Part shown: one piece after another, positions 27,167-35,619 of the stretch
Layout of the letters: each line of letters begins with the position of its first letter
Numbering within the stretch: position 1 is the first letter of the stretch
NCBI RefSeq assembly: GCF_000359745.1
Contig: NZ_AQHN01000090.1
Coordinates: 60,527-124,526 of the forward strand
Reading direction: 5' to 3'
From: Rhizobium freirei PRF 81
GTDB taxonomy: Bacteria; Pseudomonadota; Alphaproteobacteria; Rhizobiales; Rhizobiaceae
DNA: 64,000 nt
Program-made: the position numbers and the translations under genes
Notes under the pieces: generated by a model
Database searches by the model: none
Told to the model about the DNA's origin: nothing
The model's input: the letters and a program-made list of their open reading frames with translations, nothing else

Positions 27167-28042
27167 ATGAACGAAACGATTGCCACTAGGCTGCGTCTGC
27201 CTAGCGGGCTGGTGGCTTTGCCCGATGGGCGCTTCGCACTGGTGGAGATGGATACCAGCCGCCGCTGTCTGAAACTTTTCGAGACAAGCGGTGCATATCA
27301 GGAAATTTGCAAAATCGGCGGCACTCCGAGCGGGATTGCGATCGACGGTGATGGATGTTTCTGGATAGCCGACGGTCCGGAAAATTCTCTCGTCAGGCTA
27401 TCGTCGCAGGGCCGTGTGCTGCAGGTGATCGAAGGCAGCGCCGACGGTCCGTTTCTTCATCCGAATGCTCTCGCTTTTGGCCCGGATGGCCTGCTTTACA
27501 TGACCGATTCAGGCATCCGTCTCGACGACCTCCTCAAAGGCGGCCATATTCATCCCGATTTCTTCAAGGCAGCCTATAATGGCTGTGTCTATCAGATCGA
27601 TCCTGCCGATGGCCGGGTCATCAGGGTGCTGGCCGCAGGCCTGCTCTTTGCCGGCGGCATAGCCTTCGGCGCTGACGGGCTGCTCTATTACAGCGAGACG
27701 CTGACCGGGAAAATCCACCGGCAGATCATCGGCGGGCGGCAGGAACTGTTCGTCCAATCGATGCCATCGCCTGCCATGAACATGCTGCGCGGCCCTGCCG
27801 GTCTCGCCTTCGATCGCAGTGGCGTGCTTTATTGCGCGATGTACGGGCTGGGTGAGATCTCGCTTGTCGATACCGAGGGAAGAATGGCCGGCCATATCCG
27901 CACGGACGGTACGAGGCCGAGCAATATCGCCTTTACCGTCGACGGCAAGCATCTGCTCGTCAGCGAGCAGGAAAACGGTGTGGTTGAGAAGATAACGGCG
28001 CCGCGTCCGGGGCTACCGTTGCATATGCCGTCCATTTCCTAG
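27167..28042 (+). CDS. SMP-30/gluconolactonase-like beta-propeller protein
   Basis: This 291-residue protein is built of repeated beta-propeller blades. Repeats such as GTPSGIAIDGDGCFWIAD, HPNALAFGPDGLLYMTDSG, GGIAFGADGLLYYSET and GPAGLAFDRSGVLYCAM each mark one blade. The pattern is that of the SMP-30/gluconolaconase/LRE-like family, Ca-dependent lactone hydrolases of sugar metabolism. I see no signal peptide, so it should be cytosolic. It is a single gene flanked by a repeat and a terminator, and the substrate is not indicated. Confidence 0.72.
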   Translation: MNETIATRLRLPSGLVALPDGRFALVEMDTSRRCLKLFETSGAYQEICKIGGTPSGIAIDGDGCFWIADGPENSLVRLSSQGRVLQVIEGSADGPFLHPNALAFGPDGLLYMTDSGIRLDDLLKGGHIHPDFFKAAYNGCVYQIDPADGRVIRVLAAGLLFAGGIAFGADGLLYYSETLTGKIHRQIIGGRQELFVQSMPSPAMNMLRGPAGLAFDRSGVLYCAMYGLGEISLVDTEGRMAGHIRTDGTRPSNIAFTVDGKHLLVSEQENGVVEKITAPRPGLPLHMPSIS

Positions 28043-28110
28043 AGCATTTCCAGGAAAAGTGCGCGGCGGTTTTCCGTCCGGAATGCGTAAGAAAACAAGA
28101 AGATAGAGCG
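28041..28110 (+). repeat. Interspersed short repeat family A (copy 2)
   Basis: The order is AGAGCATTTCCAGGAAAAGT, a GGCGGTTTTCCGTCCGGAAT core, then a GAAGATAGAGCGG end. The first and core blocks are partly complementary (TTCCAGGAAAA / TTTTCCGTCCGGAA), so the RNA can fold. Near-identical copies lie at 59157 and 60532 and a reversed copy at 23575. It overlaps the stop codon of the SMP-30-like gene. Confidence 0.7.
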
Positions 28111-28116
28111 GCTGGT

Positions 28117-28148
28117 GGACATGCCCGCAAGCCGGGCATGTCCTTTTT
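28117..28148 (+). terminator. Rho-independent terminator after SMP-30-like gene
   Basis: GGACATGCCCG (28117-28127) pairs with CGGGCATGTCC (28133-28143) around a 5-base loop, followed by five T. It lies between this gene and the convergent secDF. The T run supports termination on the plus strand. Confidence 0.8.
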
Positions 28149-28163
28149 CAATCGAAAACTCGC

Positions 28164-30722
28164 TTATTCCGCGGCAGGGATCTGCTTGTTGCCCTTGCCC
28201 GACTTGCCGTCGGTCGATGCCGTGTCGTTTGCGGCGGGCTTGGCATGGCGGCGGCGCCAGTCGCCGAGGAAGAGCAGGATCGGCGCGGCGATGAAGACCG
28301 ACGAGGCGCCGGCGACGAGTATGCCGAACACCATCGGGATCGCGAAGCTGGAGACGGCGCTGCCGCCCCAGATCGCCATCGGCACCAGCGCCAGGAAGGC
28401 GGTGGCGTTGGTATAGAGGCTTCGCGCCAGGGTCTCGTTGATCGACCTGTCGATGATGTCGCGCAGCGGCATCGACTTGTAGAGCCGCATGTTTTCACGC
28501 ATGCGATCATAGACCACGACCTTGTCGTTCACCGAATATCCCACAAGCGTCAGGATCGCGGCGATGGCCGTCAGGTTGAAATCGAGGCCGGTGATCGCGA
28601 AGAAGCCGATCGCCTTCGTGACGTCGAGTACCAGCGTGACGATGGCGCCGACCGCGAACGGCCATTCGAAGCGATACCAGATGTAGAACAGCATCGCCAG
28701 GCTGGCGATCACGACCGACAGGATGCCGGCCTGGGCAAGCTCGCCAGAAACCTTCGGCCCGATGACATCGGTGCCTTCAATGGTCGCGGTTGGGTCGATC
28801 TTGACGATCTCTGCCTTGAGCTTGGTCACCGCGGCTGTCTGCGCTTCTTCGCCGCCATCCTGGCGCTGGGCGCGGACAAGGATGCTGTTGTTGTCGCCGA
28901 AGGACTGTAGCGCGATTTCGCCGAGGCCGAGCGTGTTCAGGCCGGCGCGGAACGTCGACAAATCGGCCGCCTCCTTGGTCTTGACCGACATCTGGATGCC
29001 GCCGCGGAAATCGACGCCGTAGTTGAGGCCCGGATGGATGAACAGGACCACCGAGGCGATCGACAGGATCGCCGAGACGGTGACGCCAAAGAAGCGGGCC
29101 TTCATGAACTGGATGTGCTTGTCATAGGGGCTGAAGGGGATCAGCGGCCTGATGTTGAGCACCTTCAGCTTACGGCGACGGGTGATGGCGATCATCACGA
29201 CGCGCACGAAGGCGACGGAGGTGAACATCGAGATGATGAGGCCGAGACCCATGGTCACGGCAAAGCCGCGAACCGGGCCGGAGCCAAAGTAGAACAGGAT
29301 GGCGGCTGCGATCAGTGCCGTCATGTTGCCGTCGATAATCGTCGAATAAGCCTTCCTGAAGCCGTTATCGATGGCGGCGAAGGCGCTTTGGCCCTTGCGG
29401 GTTTCTTCGCGGATGCGCTCGTTGATGAGAACGTTGGCATCAACCGCAAGGCCGATACCGAGAACGACGCCGGCGATGCCGGGCAGCGTCAGCGTGGCGC
29501 CGACCAGCGTCAGGGCCGAGAAGGTCAGGATCGTGTGGATGAGCAGTGCGACATTCGCGAGGATCCCCCAGGTGCCGTAGAGCACGAAGATGAAGGCGGC
29601 AACCAGGACGAAGCCGACCAGGCCGCTATAGATGCCCTTCTGGATCGCGTCGCTGCCGAGGTCGGCGCCGACGGTGCGTTCTTCGATGACGGTCAGCTTG
29701 GCGGGCAGCGCGCCGGCGCGCAGCAGGGCGGCGAGCGTGGTCGCGCTGTCGGCGGTGAAGTTGCCGGAGATCTGGCCCGAACCGCCGGTGATCGGCTCGC
29801 GAATATTCGGCGCGCTCAGCACCTTGTTGTCGAGGACGATGGCGAAGGGCTTGCCGACATTTTCGCGGGTGATTTCGGCAAAGCGGTTGGCACCGGCGCT
29901 GTCGAAGCGGAAGGTGACGAGCGGCTCATGCGTGTTCGGATCGAAGCTGACGCGAGCATCCGTCAGACGGTCGCCGGAAAGTTCGATACGGTCGAGGACC
30001 GGATAGCTGTTGCCCTGCTCGTCCTTGAGGATGGTAACGCCGGGAGGCGGATTGTTCGGATCGGCGTTGTCGGCAAGCAGATGGAAGGACATCTTCGCGG
30101 TCGAACCGAGAAGCTCGCGCAGACGCGACGGGTCCTGCGCGCCAGGAAGCTGGACGAGAACGCGGTTCGGGCCGACGCGCTGGATGGTCGGCTCGGCGAC
30201 GCCGACCTGGTCGACGCGCTTGCGGATGACTTCGAGGCTCTGCTGAACGGCGGAATCGACGTTGGCCGAAATACCCGCCTGCGAGAAGGACATGGCGATC
30301 GTTGCGCCATTCGGGTTGATCGTCAGGTCGGACTGGCCGGCGGAAAGGCCTGACGTGACCGTGTTGGCCAGCGTCTGCAGCTGGGTCACCGCCGCGCCAC
30401 TCTGCGTGGGATCGGTGAGCGTCACGACGACCTGATTGCCGTTGCGGACGATCGAGCGGGTCAGGATGTTCTTGTCGCGCAGCACGCGGCGCGAATCCTG
30501 CTGCAAGGACTGCAGCCGGCCGTTGGTCAGGTCCTTCTCGTCGACTTCGAGGACGAGATAGGAGCCGCCGCGAAGGTCGAGGCCGAGCGGAACCTGGCTA
30601 TGCGGCAGCCAGGACGGAATTTTGCTGAGAGTCGACTGCGGAAGTACGTTCGGCAAGGCAATAAGAAAGCCAAGCACGATGATCACCGAGTAGAGTGCCA
30701 CCAGCCATCGTGAAGTGCGCAT
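28164..30722 (-). CDS. secDF: Protein translocase subunit SecDF (SecD-SecF fusion)
   Basis: This 852-residue inner-membrane protein couples proton flow to completion of Sec-dependent export. The SecD half starts with one N-terminal helix, then the periplasmic P1 region (VPLGLDLRGGSYLVLEVD). It continues to the membrane domain with AVDANVLINERIREETRKG. The SecF half begins near residue 540 and shows NYGVDFRGGIQMSV and YSVNDKVVVYDRMRENMR. Twelve transmembrane segments in total are expected. SecD and SecF are fused into one chain, as also known in other rhizobia and Bacillus. No yajC is seen upstream. Confidence 0.95.
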   Translation of the reverse strand: MRTSRWLVALYSVIIVLGFLIALPNVLPQSTLSKIPSWLPHSQVPLGLDLRGGSYLVLEVDEKDLTNGRLQSLQQDSRRVLRDKNILTRSIVRNGNQVVVTLTDPTQSGAAVTQLQTLANTVTSGLSAGQSDLTINPNGATIAMSFSQAGISANVDSAVQQSLEVIRKRVDQVGVAEPTIQRVGPNRVLVQLPGAQDPSRLRELLGSTAKMSFHLLADNADPNNPPPGVTILKDEQGNSYPVLDRIELSGDRLTDARVSFDPNTHEPLVTFRFDSAGANRFAEITRENVGKPFAIVLDNKVLSAPNIREPITGGSGQISGNFTADSATTLAALLRAGALPAKLTVIEERTVGADLGSDAIQKGIYSGLVGFVLVAAFIFVLYGTWGILANVALLIHTILTFSALTLVGATLTLPGIAGVVLGIGLAVDANVLINERIREETRKGQSAFAAIDNGFRKAYSTIIDGNMTALIAAAILFYFGSGPVRGFAVTMGLGLIISMFTSVAFVRVVMIAITRRRKLKVLNIRPLIPFSPYDKHIQFMKARFFGVTVSAILSIASVVLFIHPGLNYGVDFRGGIQMSVKTKEAADLSTFRAGLNTLGLGEIALQSFGDNNSILVRAQRQDGGEEAQTAAVTKLKAEIVKIDPTATIEGTDVIGPKVSGELAQAGILSVVIASLAMLFYIWYRFEWPFAVGAIVTLVLDVTKAIGFFAITGLDFNLTAIAAILTLVGYSVNDKVVVYDRMRENMRLYKSMPLRDIIDRSINETLARSLYTNATAFLALVPMAIWGGSAVSSFAIPMVFGILVAGASSVFIAAPILLFLGDWRRRHAKPAANDTASTDGKSGKGNKQIPAAE

Positions 30723-30814
30723 GGGTATTATCCTTGGAAATACACTGTTGCCAGCGGTCTGGCCGCTGGCGGAATTAGGTTATGTCGGAGATGCGCCGCG
30801 TCGGCGCTAACGGC

Positions 30815-31234
30815 TCAGGCGAAACTGGCCGGAGGCGCGCGGGCAAGATAGGCGCGGGAATGAGCGGATTCGAGCCGCGATACGATGGCATGATCGCTTG
30901 GTTGCCAAGGCCTGGCGATATGCTCGAGCAAGGGAACGGACGCGAGCGTCGCCGGTCCGATATCGTGCCAGGTCGCCTTTGGCGTCACCAGCCGGTCGGC
31001 AACGACGATGCCGCGAACGGGATCGCGGATGGAAAGATAGAGTGGCCGACTATCCTTGCCGGAGGAGAGGGCCTCCGCATCCGCCCGCGTGGCGAGGTTG
31101 ATGCCGCCGCCAAGCGCCAGCCCGATATAGGCAAAGAACGCGACGAACAGCGAGGCGATCACGCGCGCTCCGGCACCGTGCGTCCTGTCGTCTCTATCTT
31201 CGCTGTCGGCGGCGCCGAATTCGAGCGGGCTCAA
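30815..31234 (-). CDS. Small membrane-anchored protein of unknown function
   Basis: This minus-strand frame of 139 codons starts at a TTG (31234). The only other good start is GTG 31162, preceded by CCGGAG. From there the protein would be 115 residues and begin directly with a hydrophobic signal-anchor (IASLFVAFFAYIGLALGGG). The rest is a short extracytoplasmic domain with PLYLSIRDPVRGIVVADRLV. It ends 92 bases before secDF on the same strand. I recognise no family. The lack of an ATG lowers confidence, but the hydrophobic leader and lack of a better reading on the other strand support it. Confidence 0.45.
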   Translation of the reverse strand: MSPLEFGAADSEDRDDRTHGAGARVIASLFVAFFAYIGLALGGGINLATRADAEALSSGKDSRPLYLSIRDPVRGIVVADRLVTPKATWHDIGPATLASVPLLEHIARPWQPSDHAIVSRLESAHSRAYLARAPPASFA

Positions 31235-31394
31235 CGGTCAGAAATGCCTTATTCCTTTGCCGGGGCGGACCCTCGGCGGTTCGGTCATGATATCAGGACG
31301 TCTTGCGTCTTCATAGTACGGCCTGTCATGCTGCACTTACGCCAGCCGGTCAACCATCCCGGCGCGATTTCTTCTCTGGCAGGACAATCAGGGA

Positions 31395-32891
31395 TCACGG
31401 CTTCGGCGCCAGGCAGCTTGCCGGGACGCGATAGGCATAGAGCGTGGTGCCCTTCATGTCGCCGAAGGGAGGCGACCAGCTCTTGATGAGCTCGGCCTGG
31501 CCCTCGGCGCAGGTGATCGGATCGGAATCGACAAACAGCACCGGACCGGTCACGTCGGCAGGGAGAGAGAAATCCTGCTCGTAATAGTTCTTCGGGAAGC
31601 CGCCGAAATTGCGGGCGTAAATGTGGAATGGTTTGCCCTTCAGCGTATAGAAGAGATCGGCGAGGACGGCGCGGTCCGACGCCACGATATCCGGCAGCTT
31701 CGCAGTCGTGGCGATATCGGCGATTTCCAGGCTGACGACGCTGCGGCCGACATAGCGCTTCATGACGAGATCGCCGTTCGGAATTTTCACATCAAGCGCG
31801 AAGACCGTCAGCACCGGGATGACGATGGCGACGACCGCGCCGATGATCAATGAGGTGACCAGCCCCTTCTTCGTCAGGCGATAGAGGAGCCAGACGGCCA
31901 AAATGGTGCCTGCGGCATAGGCGGCGACGGCCCAATTGGCGTAAGCCTTGGCGAAGAGGGCCTGCAGAGCGATCAGGATCACCACCGGCATGGACAGCCA
32001 GAACAGCAATTTCTCCCTGTCGTCGCTTTGCCCGCGGACCAGCCGCCAGGTCGCCCACAGAAGCGCGTAGAACACGACAGGACCGACAACGCCGAACTGC
32101 GCCCCGACGAAGCTGAGCCCGTTAAGGAGATGCTTCAATGGGCCGGTCCCGCTGTCACCCGTGCTCCAGCGGGCGATGCTTTGGGTGTGTTTTACCGTTG
32201 CCGCGTCATGCGTGAGGTTCCACCACAGATTGGGCGACACGACGATAGCGCCGACAATGGCGGCAATTGCCACGTCCCGCCAGGCAATGCGCGCCGAGCG
32301 CAGCGTCAGCAAGGCGATGCCCACGCCCGGCAGCAGGAAGAGCACGGAATACTTCGTCATGAAAGCGAGGCCGAGACTGATGCCGAGGATCAGCGCTTCG
32401 GAAACGGACGAGCGCCTGGTCAGACCGATAAAGGCCCAAATGGCGATCGTGATGAACAGGATCTGGATCGTATCGGTCGACACCAGCACGGCCGAAAGCG
32501 ATGCAGCCGGCAGCGTGATGAAGATGACGCCTGCCCAGGGGGCAATCTCGCGTCCTTCCTCGCCATCGAACAGCCGGCGCGTCGTAACGATCAGCATCAG
32601 CGCGGTGGCTAGATGAAAAAGCGGCGCGGATATGCGGATCCAGAAGGTCGAGTCCGATCCCGAGATCGTATTGAAGAAGCGGATGACCCAGGCAATCATC
32701 GGCGGCTTGGAATAATAGCCGAAATCCAAATTCTGACCCCAGAACCAGTATTGCGCCTCGTCGACGAACAGGTCCGTTCTGTTGATCAGCAGCATGAGCA
32801 CGCGCCAGAGCGTCACGCCGAAGATGATCGCAAGCGCTGTTCCCAGCGAAAGCGTCTGGGTATTCGTTCGGGATTGGGTCGTATCGGACAT
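31395..32891 (-). CDS. ArnT/Rgt-like membrane glycosyltransferase (PMT family)
   Basis: This 498-residue polytopic enzyme has about eleven to twelve transmembrane helices. The first periplasmic loop carries DLFVDEAQYWFWGQ, with the acidic pair Asp44/Glu45 typical of dolichyl-phosphate-mannose/ArnT-type transferases. GYYSKPPMIAWVIR follows, another family motif. Such enzymes use undecaprenyl- or dodecaprenyl-phosphate sugars and modify LPS at the periplasmic face. The rhizobial members RgtA-F add galacturonic acid to core and lipid A. The C-terminal ~110 residues form a soluble periplasmic domain. Which sugar it moves cannot be told from sequence. Confidence 0.82.
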   Translation of the reverse strand: MSDTTQSRTNTQTLSLGTALAIIFGVTLWRVLMLLINRTDLFVDEAQYWFWGQNLDFGYYSKPPMIAWVIRFFNTISGSDSTFWIRISAPLFHLATALMLIVTTRRLFDGEEGREIAPWAGVIFITLPAASLSAVLVSTDTIQILFITIAIWAFIGLTRRSSVSEALILGISLGLAFMTKYSVLFLLPGVGIALLTLRSARIAWRDVAIAAIVGAIVVSPNLWWNLTHDAATVKHTQSIARWSTGDSGTGPLKHLLNGLSFVGAQFGVVGPVVFYALLWATWRLVRGQSDDREKLLFWLSMPVVILIALQALFAKAYANWAVAAYAAGTILAVWLLYRLTKKGLVTSLIIGAVVAIVIPVLTVFALDVKIPNGDLVMKRYVGRSVVSLEIADIATTAKLPDIVASDRAVLADLFYTLKGKPFHIYARNFGGFPKNYYEQDFSLPADVTGPVLFVDSDPITCAEGQAELIKSWSPPFGDMKGTTLYAYRVPASCLAPKP

Positions 32892-33053
32892 TAAATGATA
32901 GATCTCGGTGCCAGGTCGTGAGGCTTAATACGGAACTATCAAGCCTAATGCTAGCTGCCGGCGAAGGAGAAAGATGGCGAGGCGGCGCGCCCTCTCAGCC
33001 TGCAAAGGGCTTCGCGCCCGACCCTGAGGCCGGGGATACCGGGTTCGATATCG
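32892..33053. other. Intergenic, nothing recognised
   Basis: This stretch lies upstream of the membrane glycosyltransferase and downstream of the small 36-codon gene. It should hold the glycosyltransferase promoter. I see no gene or clear repeat. Confidence 0.4.
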
Positions 33054-33164
33054 TTAAAGGATGCGGGAGGCCTTGCCGCGCGCTTCTTCGATGCGGCACA
33101 GAAGCACGAAGGCCGCGAGCGTCATGCTGGCCATCAGCGAAGCGGTCAAACCAAGAACAATCAT
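33054..33164 (-). CDS. 36-residue single-pass membrane peptide
   Basis: A short minus-strand frame begins at ATG 33164 with a good ribosome site (GGAGAG four bases upstream) and ends at TAA 33054. Residues 1-22 form one hydrophobic helix (MIVLGLTASLMASMTLAAF and onward), followed by a charged tail CRIEEARGKASRIL. The combination of ribosome site, hydrophobic helix and basic cytoplasmic tail is typical of genuine bacterial small membrane proteins. No family is recognised. It lies upstream of the LPS-type glycosyltransferase on the same strand. Confidence 0.5.
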   Translation of the reverse strand: MIVLGLTASLMASMTLAAFVLLCRIEEARGKASRIL

Positions 33165-33613
33165 TGCTCTCTCCGTATCGACATCGAAGGTGTCTACGCT
33201 CTGAGCAGTAGGGCATGAAGCTTGCTCGTGACTTGCGTTCAGCCGCGCCTGTCCTCGGGCAAAAGGCGCGGAAGCGGCATCTCTAAATTAGGGATGATCG
33301 AAACAAGACGGTCGGTCCGCGGTCATTAACCTTCGGGCAAGGAATTAACCATAAATAATGAACCTGAACGTCGGAATGGGAAAATTGTGACTCGTTCTCA
33401 GCAGGCATGAAGCCGCCCCGTCGTACCGGGTTCGATCCGGTATCCATCTCATCAAACAGGTCCGCACAAGACTTTGATGAACGAGCGAGCTTCAGCGCCC
33501 CGATCACTTGATCGGTGCTATCTGCGTATTGCCTCGCCTTCTCATCGCGCCTGGCGCGGATCATCAGCGGTTTCGCCGACGCTTGCGCGTGCGGCACTTC
33601 GGCGGGGACGATT
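33165..33613. other. Leader region of the chemotaxis operon
   Basis: This 449-base gap is AT-rich around 33320-33390. It contains the block shared with the flaA promoter region (33404-33443). Between that block and the first che gene lie about 170 bases with no in-frame ATG for icpA. No other gene is apparent. Confidence 0.5.
33404..33443 (+). promoter_or_regulatory. Che-operon promoter block shared with flaA
   Basis: GGCATGAAGCCGCCCCGTC at 33404-33422 matches 62893-62911 upstream of flaA at 17 of 19 positions. After a one- to five-base length difference both continue with CCGG, TTC and TCCGGTAT. In the related Sinorhizobium meliloti, che and flagellin genes are co-regulated as class III motility genes. 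A shared promoter or activator site is therefore the likely meaning. Which bases are contacted is unknown. Confidence 0.6.
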
Positions 33614-35260
33614 TTGGCGCAGGATTCGCCGTCAGATCAGGCAGGTAGGGCGCAGGCTGGCAGCCTTCGCGACCGCTTGCGTTTTGCTGGTCTCGATGCC
33701 GGACAGTGTGAGACGCTGCGCCGCAGCCGGCCCATGCTCGAGGCTCATCTCAAGTCCGGCCTGCGCGATCTCTTCCACCGTTTCCAGACTTTCCCGGACG
33801 CTGCGCGCAATTTTACCAGCGAAAGCCAGCTCGAACGGCTTCAGGATCTGCAGTCCTCGCATTGGGACGTATTGACGGATGCCCGCTTCGACAGCCTCTA
33901 TGCGGAGCGCGTCAAGGTTCTATCCGACAGCGAAAGCAAGATGGGGCTCGACCCGCGCTGGCACGTTGCCGGCCACGGCGTCATGCTGGAGCATATTCTT
34001 GCCGGTCTCGTCGAGGAGCTGGGCGGCCGGGCTATCTTGCCCGGAGCCAAGCGCCGTGCCCGTGAATTGAGCGAACTCATCACATCGGTCGTTCGCCTCG
34101 TCATGGTCGATGTCGAAATCGCCGTGTCCTTGCGTTTCAATGAATTACGGGTCGGCCATCAGCGCATGCTGGTTGAGCAACGGGCTGCCGATCGTGCCGA
34201 AGCGACGGCCTTCATCGCCGAGATGGCCAATGGTCTTGCCGATCGTGATCTGACAGCTCGGATGCCGACCGATTGTCCCGAGGCTTATGCGGAAGTCGCG
34301 GAAGCCCTGAACGCGGCGCTGGCGGACATCCAGCAGCAGTTTTCGGTTCTGGCCGGCGGCGTGCAGGCGGCTGAAGCGACGAGCGAGAGCATTTCCCGTT
34401 CGTCGAAATCCCTCGCGGAAAATTCGGCCGAGCAGTCGCAGGGCCTTGCAGCCTCGGCGCGCCAGCTTGCCGAGCTTGCCGATCAGGTGCGCGGCAATGC
34501 CGCCAATACGCGCTCGGCTGAACGCGCGGCAGTATCGACGCGTACGGCCGCGGAAGACAGCGGCCGGATCGTCGGGCAGGCCATATCGGCCATGGCCGAT
34601 ATCGAGACCTCGGCCGAAAAGATCGGCCAGATCATCGGCGTCATCGACGAGATCGCCTTCCAGACCAATCTTCTGGCCTTGAATGCCGGCATCGAAGCCG
34701 CCCGCGCCGGTGACAGCGGCCGCGGCTTTGCCGTCGTCGCGCAGGAAGTGCGTGCCCTTGCGCAGCGTTCCGCCGATGCTGCGCGCGAAATCAAGGTTCT
34801 GGTATCGGGCACGAAGGCACAGGTCGATGCAGGCGTGCAGATGGTCGGCCGCACGCAGGATGCGATCGGCAGCATCGTCCGCCAGGTGACGGATATCAAC
34901 GAAGCCATCTCCGGGATCGCAGCGGCGAGCGACGTGCAAGTGGCTGGTCTGCATTCGCTCTCGACGGATATCGGCGATTTCAGCACGCGCGCCGCCGCAG
35001 GCGAAGGCTTGGCCAATCGTTCGCAGGAAGGCGCCGATCACCTCCAAACCGTTGTCGTCGAGCTTGGCCGCACCATTCGCGAGTTTCGTATCGAGCGCGA
35101 GCGGCGCCATGCGGCCTCTCCGGCGCCGGTGAAGGCGGCTCAGCAGCGACAGCTTCCCGCTCGTGACGAATTCAGCGTCGGGCGCGATGAGGACGAGATG
35201 GCCGATTTCGGCTTCCCGCTTCGCAGGACCGCCGCGGGAGGCGAACGCAATGCCTATTGA
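33614..35260 (+). CDS. icpA: Soluble globin-coupled methyl-accepting chemoreceptor IcpA
   Basis: This chemoreceptor of about 548 residues has no transmembrane segment, so it works in the cytoplasm. Residues ~15-165 look like a protoglobin sensor: LRDRLRFAGLDAGQCETLR opens it and His83 (QSSHWDVL) is the candidate proximal heme ligand. A HAMP-like stretch (GLADRDLTARMP) leads into the signalling domain, with the hairpin tip IDEIAFQTNLLALNAGIEAA and GDSGRGFAVVAQEVRALAQR. I chose TTG 33614 because GGCGGGGA lies just upstream; a GTG at 33515 is the alternative. It heads the che operon and probably senses oxygen or redox state. Confidence 0.86.
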   Translation: MAQDSPSDQAGRAQAGSLRDRLRFAGLDAGQCETLRRSRPMLEAHLKSGLRDLFHRFQTFPDAARNFTSESQLERLQDLQSSHWDVLTDARFDSLYAERVKVLSDSESKMGLDPRWHVAGHGVMLEHILAGLVEELGGRAILPGAKRRARELSELITSVVRLVMVDVEIAVSLRFNELRVGHQRMLVEQRAADRAEATAFIAEMANGLADRDLTARMPTDCPEAYAEVAEALNAALADIQQQFSVLAGGVQAAEATSESISRSSKSLAENSAEQSQGLAASARQLAELADQVRGNAANTRSAERAAVSTRTAAEDSGRIVGQAISAMADIETSAEKIGQIIGVIDEIAFQTNLLALNAGIEAARAGDSGRGFAVVAQEVRALAQRSADAAREIKVLVSGTKAQVDAGVQMVGRTQDAIGSIVRQVTDINEAISGIAAASDVQVAGLHSLSTDIGDFSTRAAAGEGLANRSQEGADHLQTVVVELGRTIREFRIERERRHAASPAPVKAAQQRQLPARDEFSVGRDEDEMADFGFPLRRTAAGGERNAY

Positions 35261-35322
35261 TCTTTCAGTTTCATGCGTATGCGGACCGGCGGGTCCGATT
35301 TCAGACAACAAGGAATGAAGCG

Positions 35323-35619
35323 ATGCGTAGCAGGAAAGGCGAAAAGACAATCAGTCTGGCTGCGGTGCTGGACCTCAACGAGGCCTCGACGCTTCGCGGC
35401 AAGTTGATGGGGATGCGCGGCAGCAATGTTGTGATCGATGCGTCCAGCGTCGAAAGGATTGGTGCCCTGTGCATGCAGGTCATCATGGCAGCTGCCAAGA
35501 CCTGGGATGAGGACAAGCTGTCCTTCACCTTCTCCAAGGTGTCGGACGCGTTTCAGAAAACGATGCAGATGATCGGGGTGGATATATCTCACCTGCTTGC
35601 CAAGGAGATCCGGCAATGA
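35323..35619 (+). CDS. cheS: STAS-domain chemotaxis protein CheS
   Basis: This 98-residue single-domain protein starts at ATG 35323 after AAGGA. The STAS pattern is visible in LDLNEASTLRGKLMGMRGSN, then VVIDASSVERIGALCMQV and SFTFSKVSDAFQKTMQMIGV. Its position directly before cheY1, with a 4-base ATGA overlap, matches CheS of S. meliloti. There it binds CheA and speeds phosphate drain through CheY1. The serine-containing STAS loop (DASSVERIG) may be regulatory. The longer upstream frame has no ribosome site. Confidence 0.85.
   Translation: MRSRKGEKTISLAAVLDLNEASTLRGKLMGMRGSNVVIDASSVERIGALCMQVIMAAAKTWDEDKLSFTFSKVSDAFQKTMQMIGVDISHLLAKEIRQ

Noticed and set aside
30782..31486. 234-codon plus-strand frame over the small membrane protein
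   Set aside because: It is Arg/Gly-rich with no hydrophobic organisation and no ribosome site. The minus-strand reading has a proper membrane anchor.
33421..33440. tRNA T-arm-like hairpin ACCGG GTTCGAT CCGGT
   Set aside because: No acceptor stem, D arm or anticodon arm can be found around it. The sequence belongs to the che/flaA shared block.
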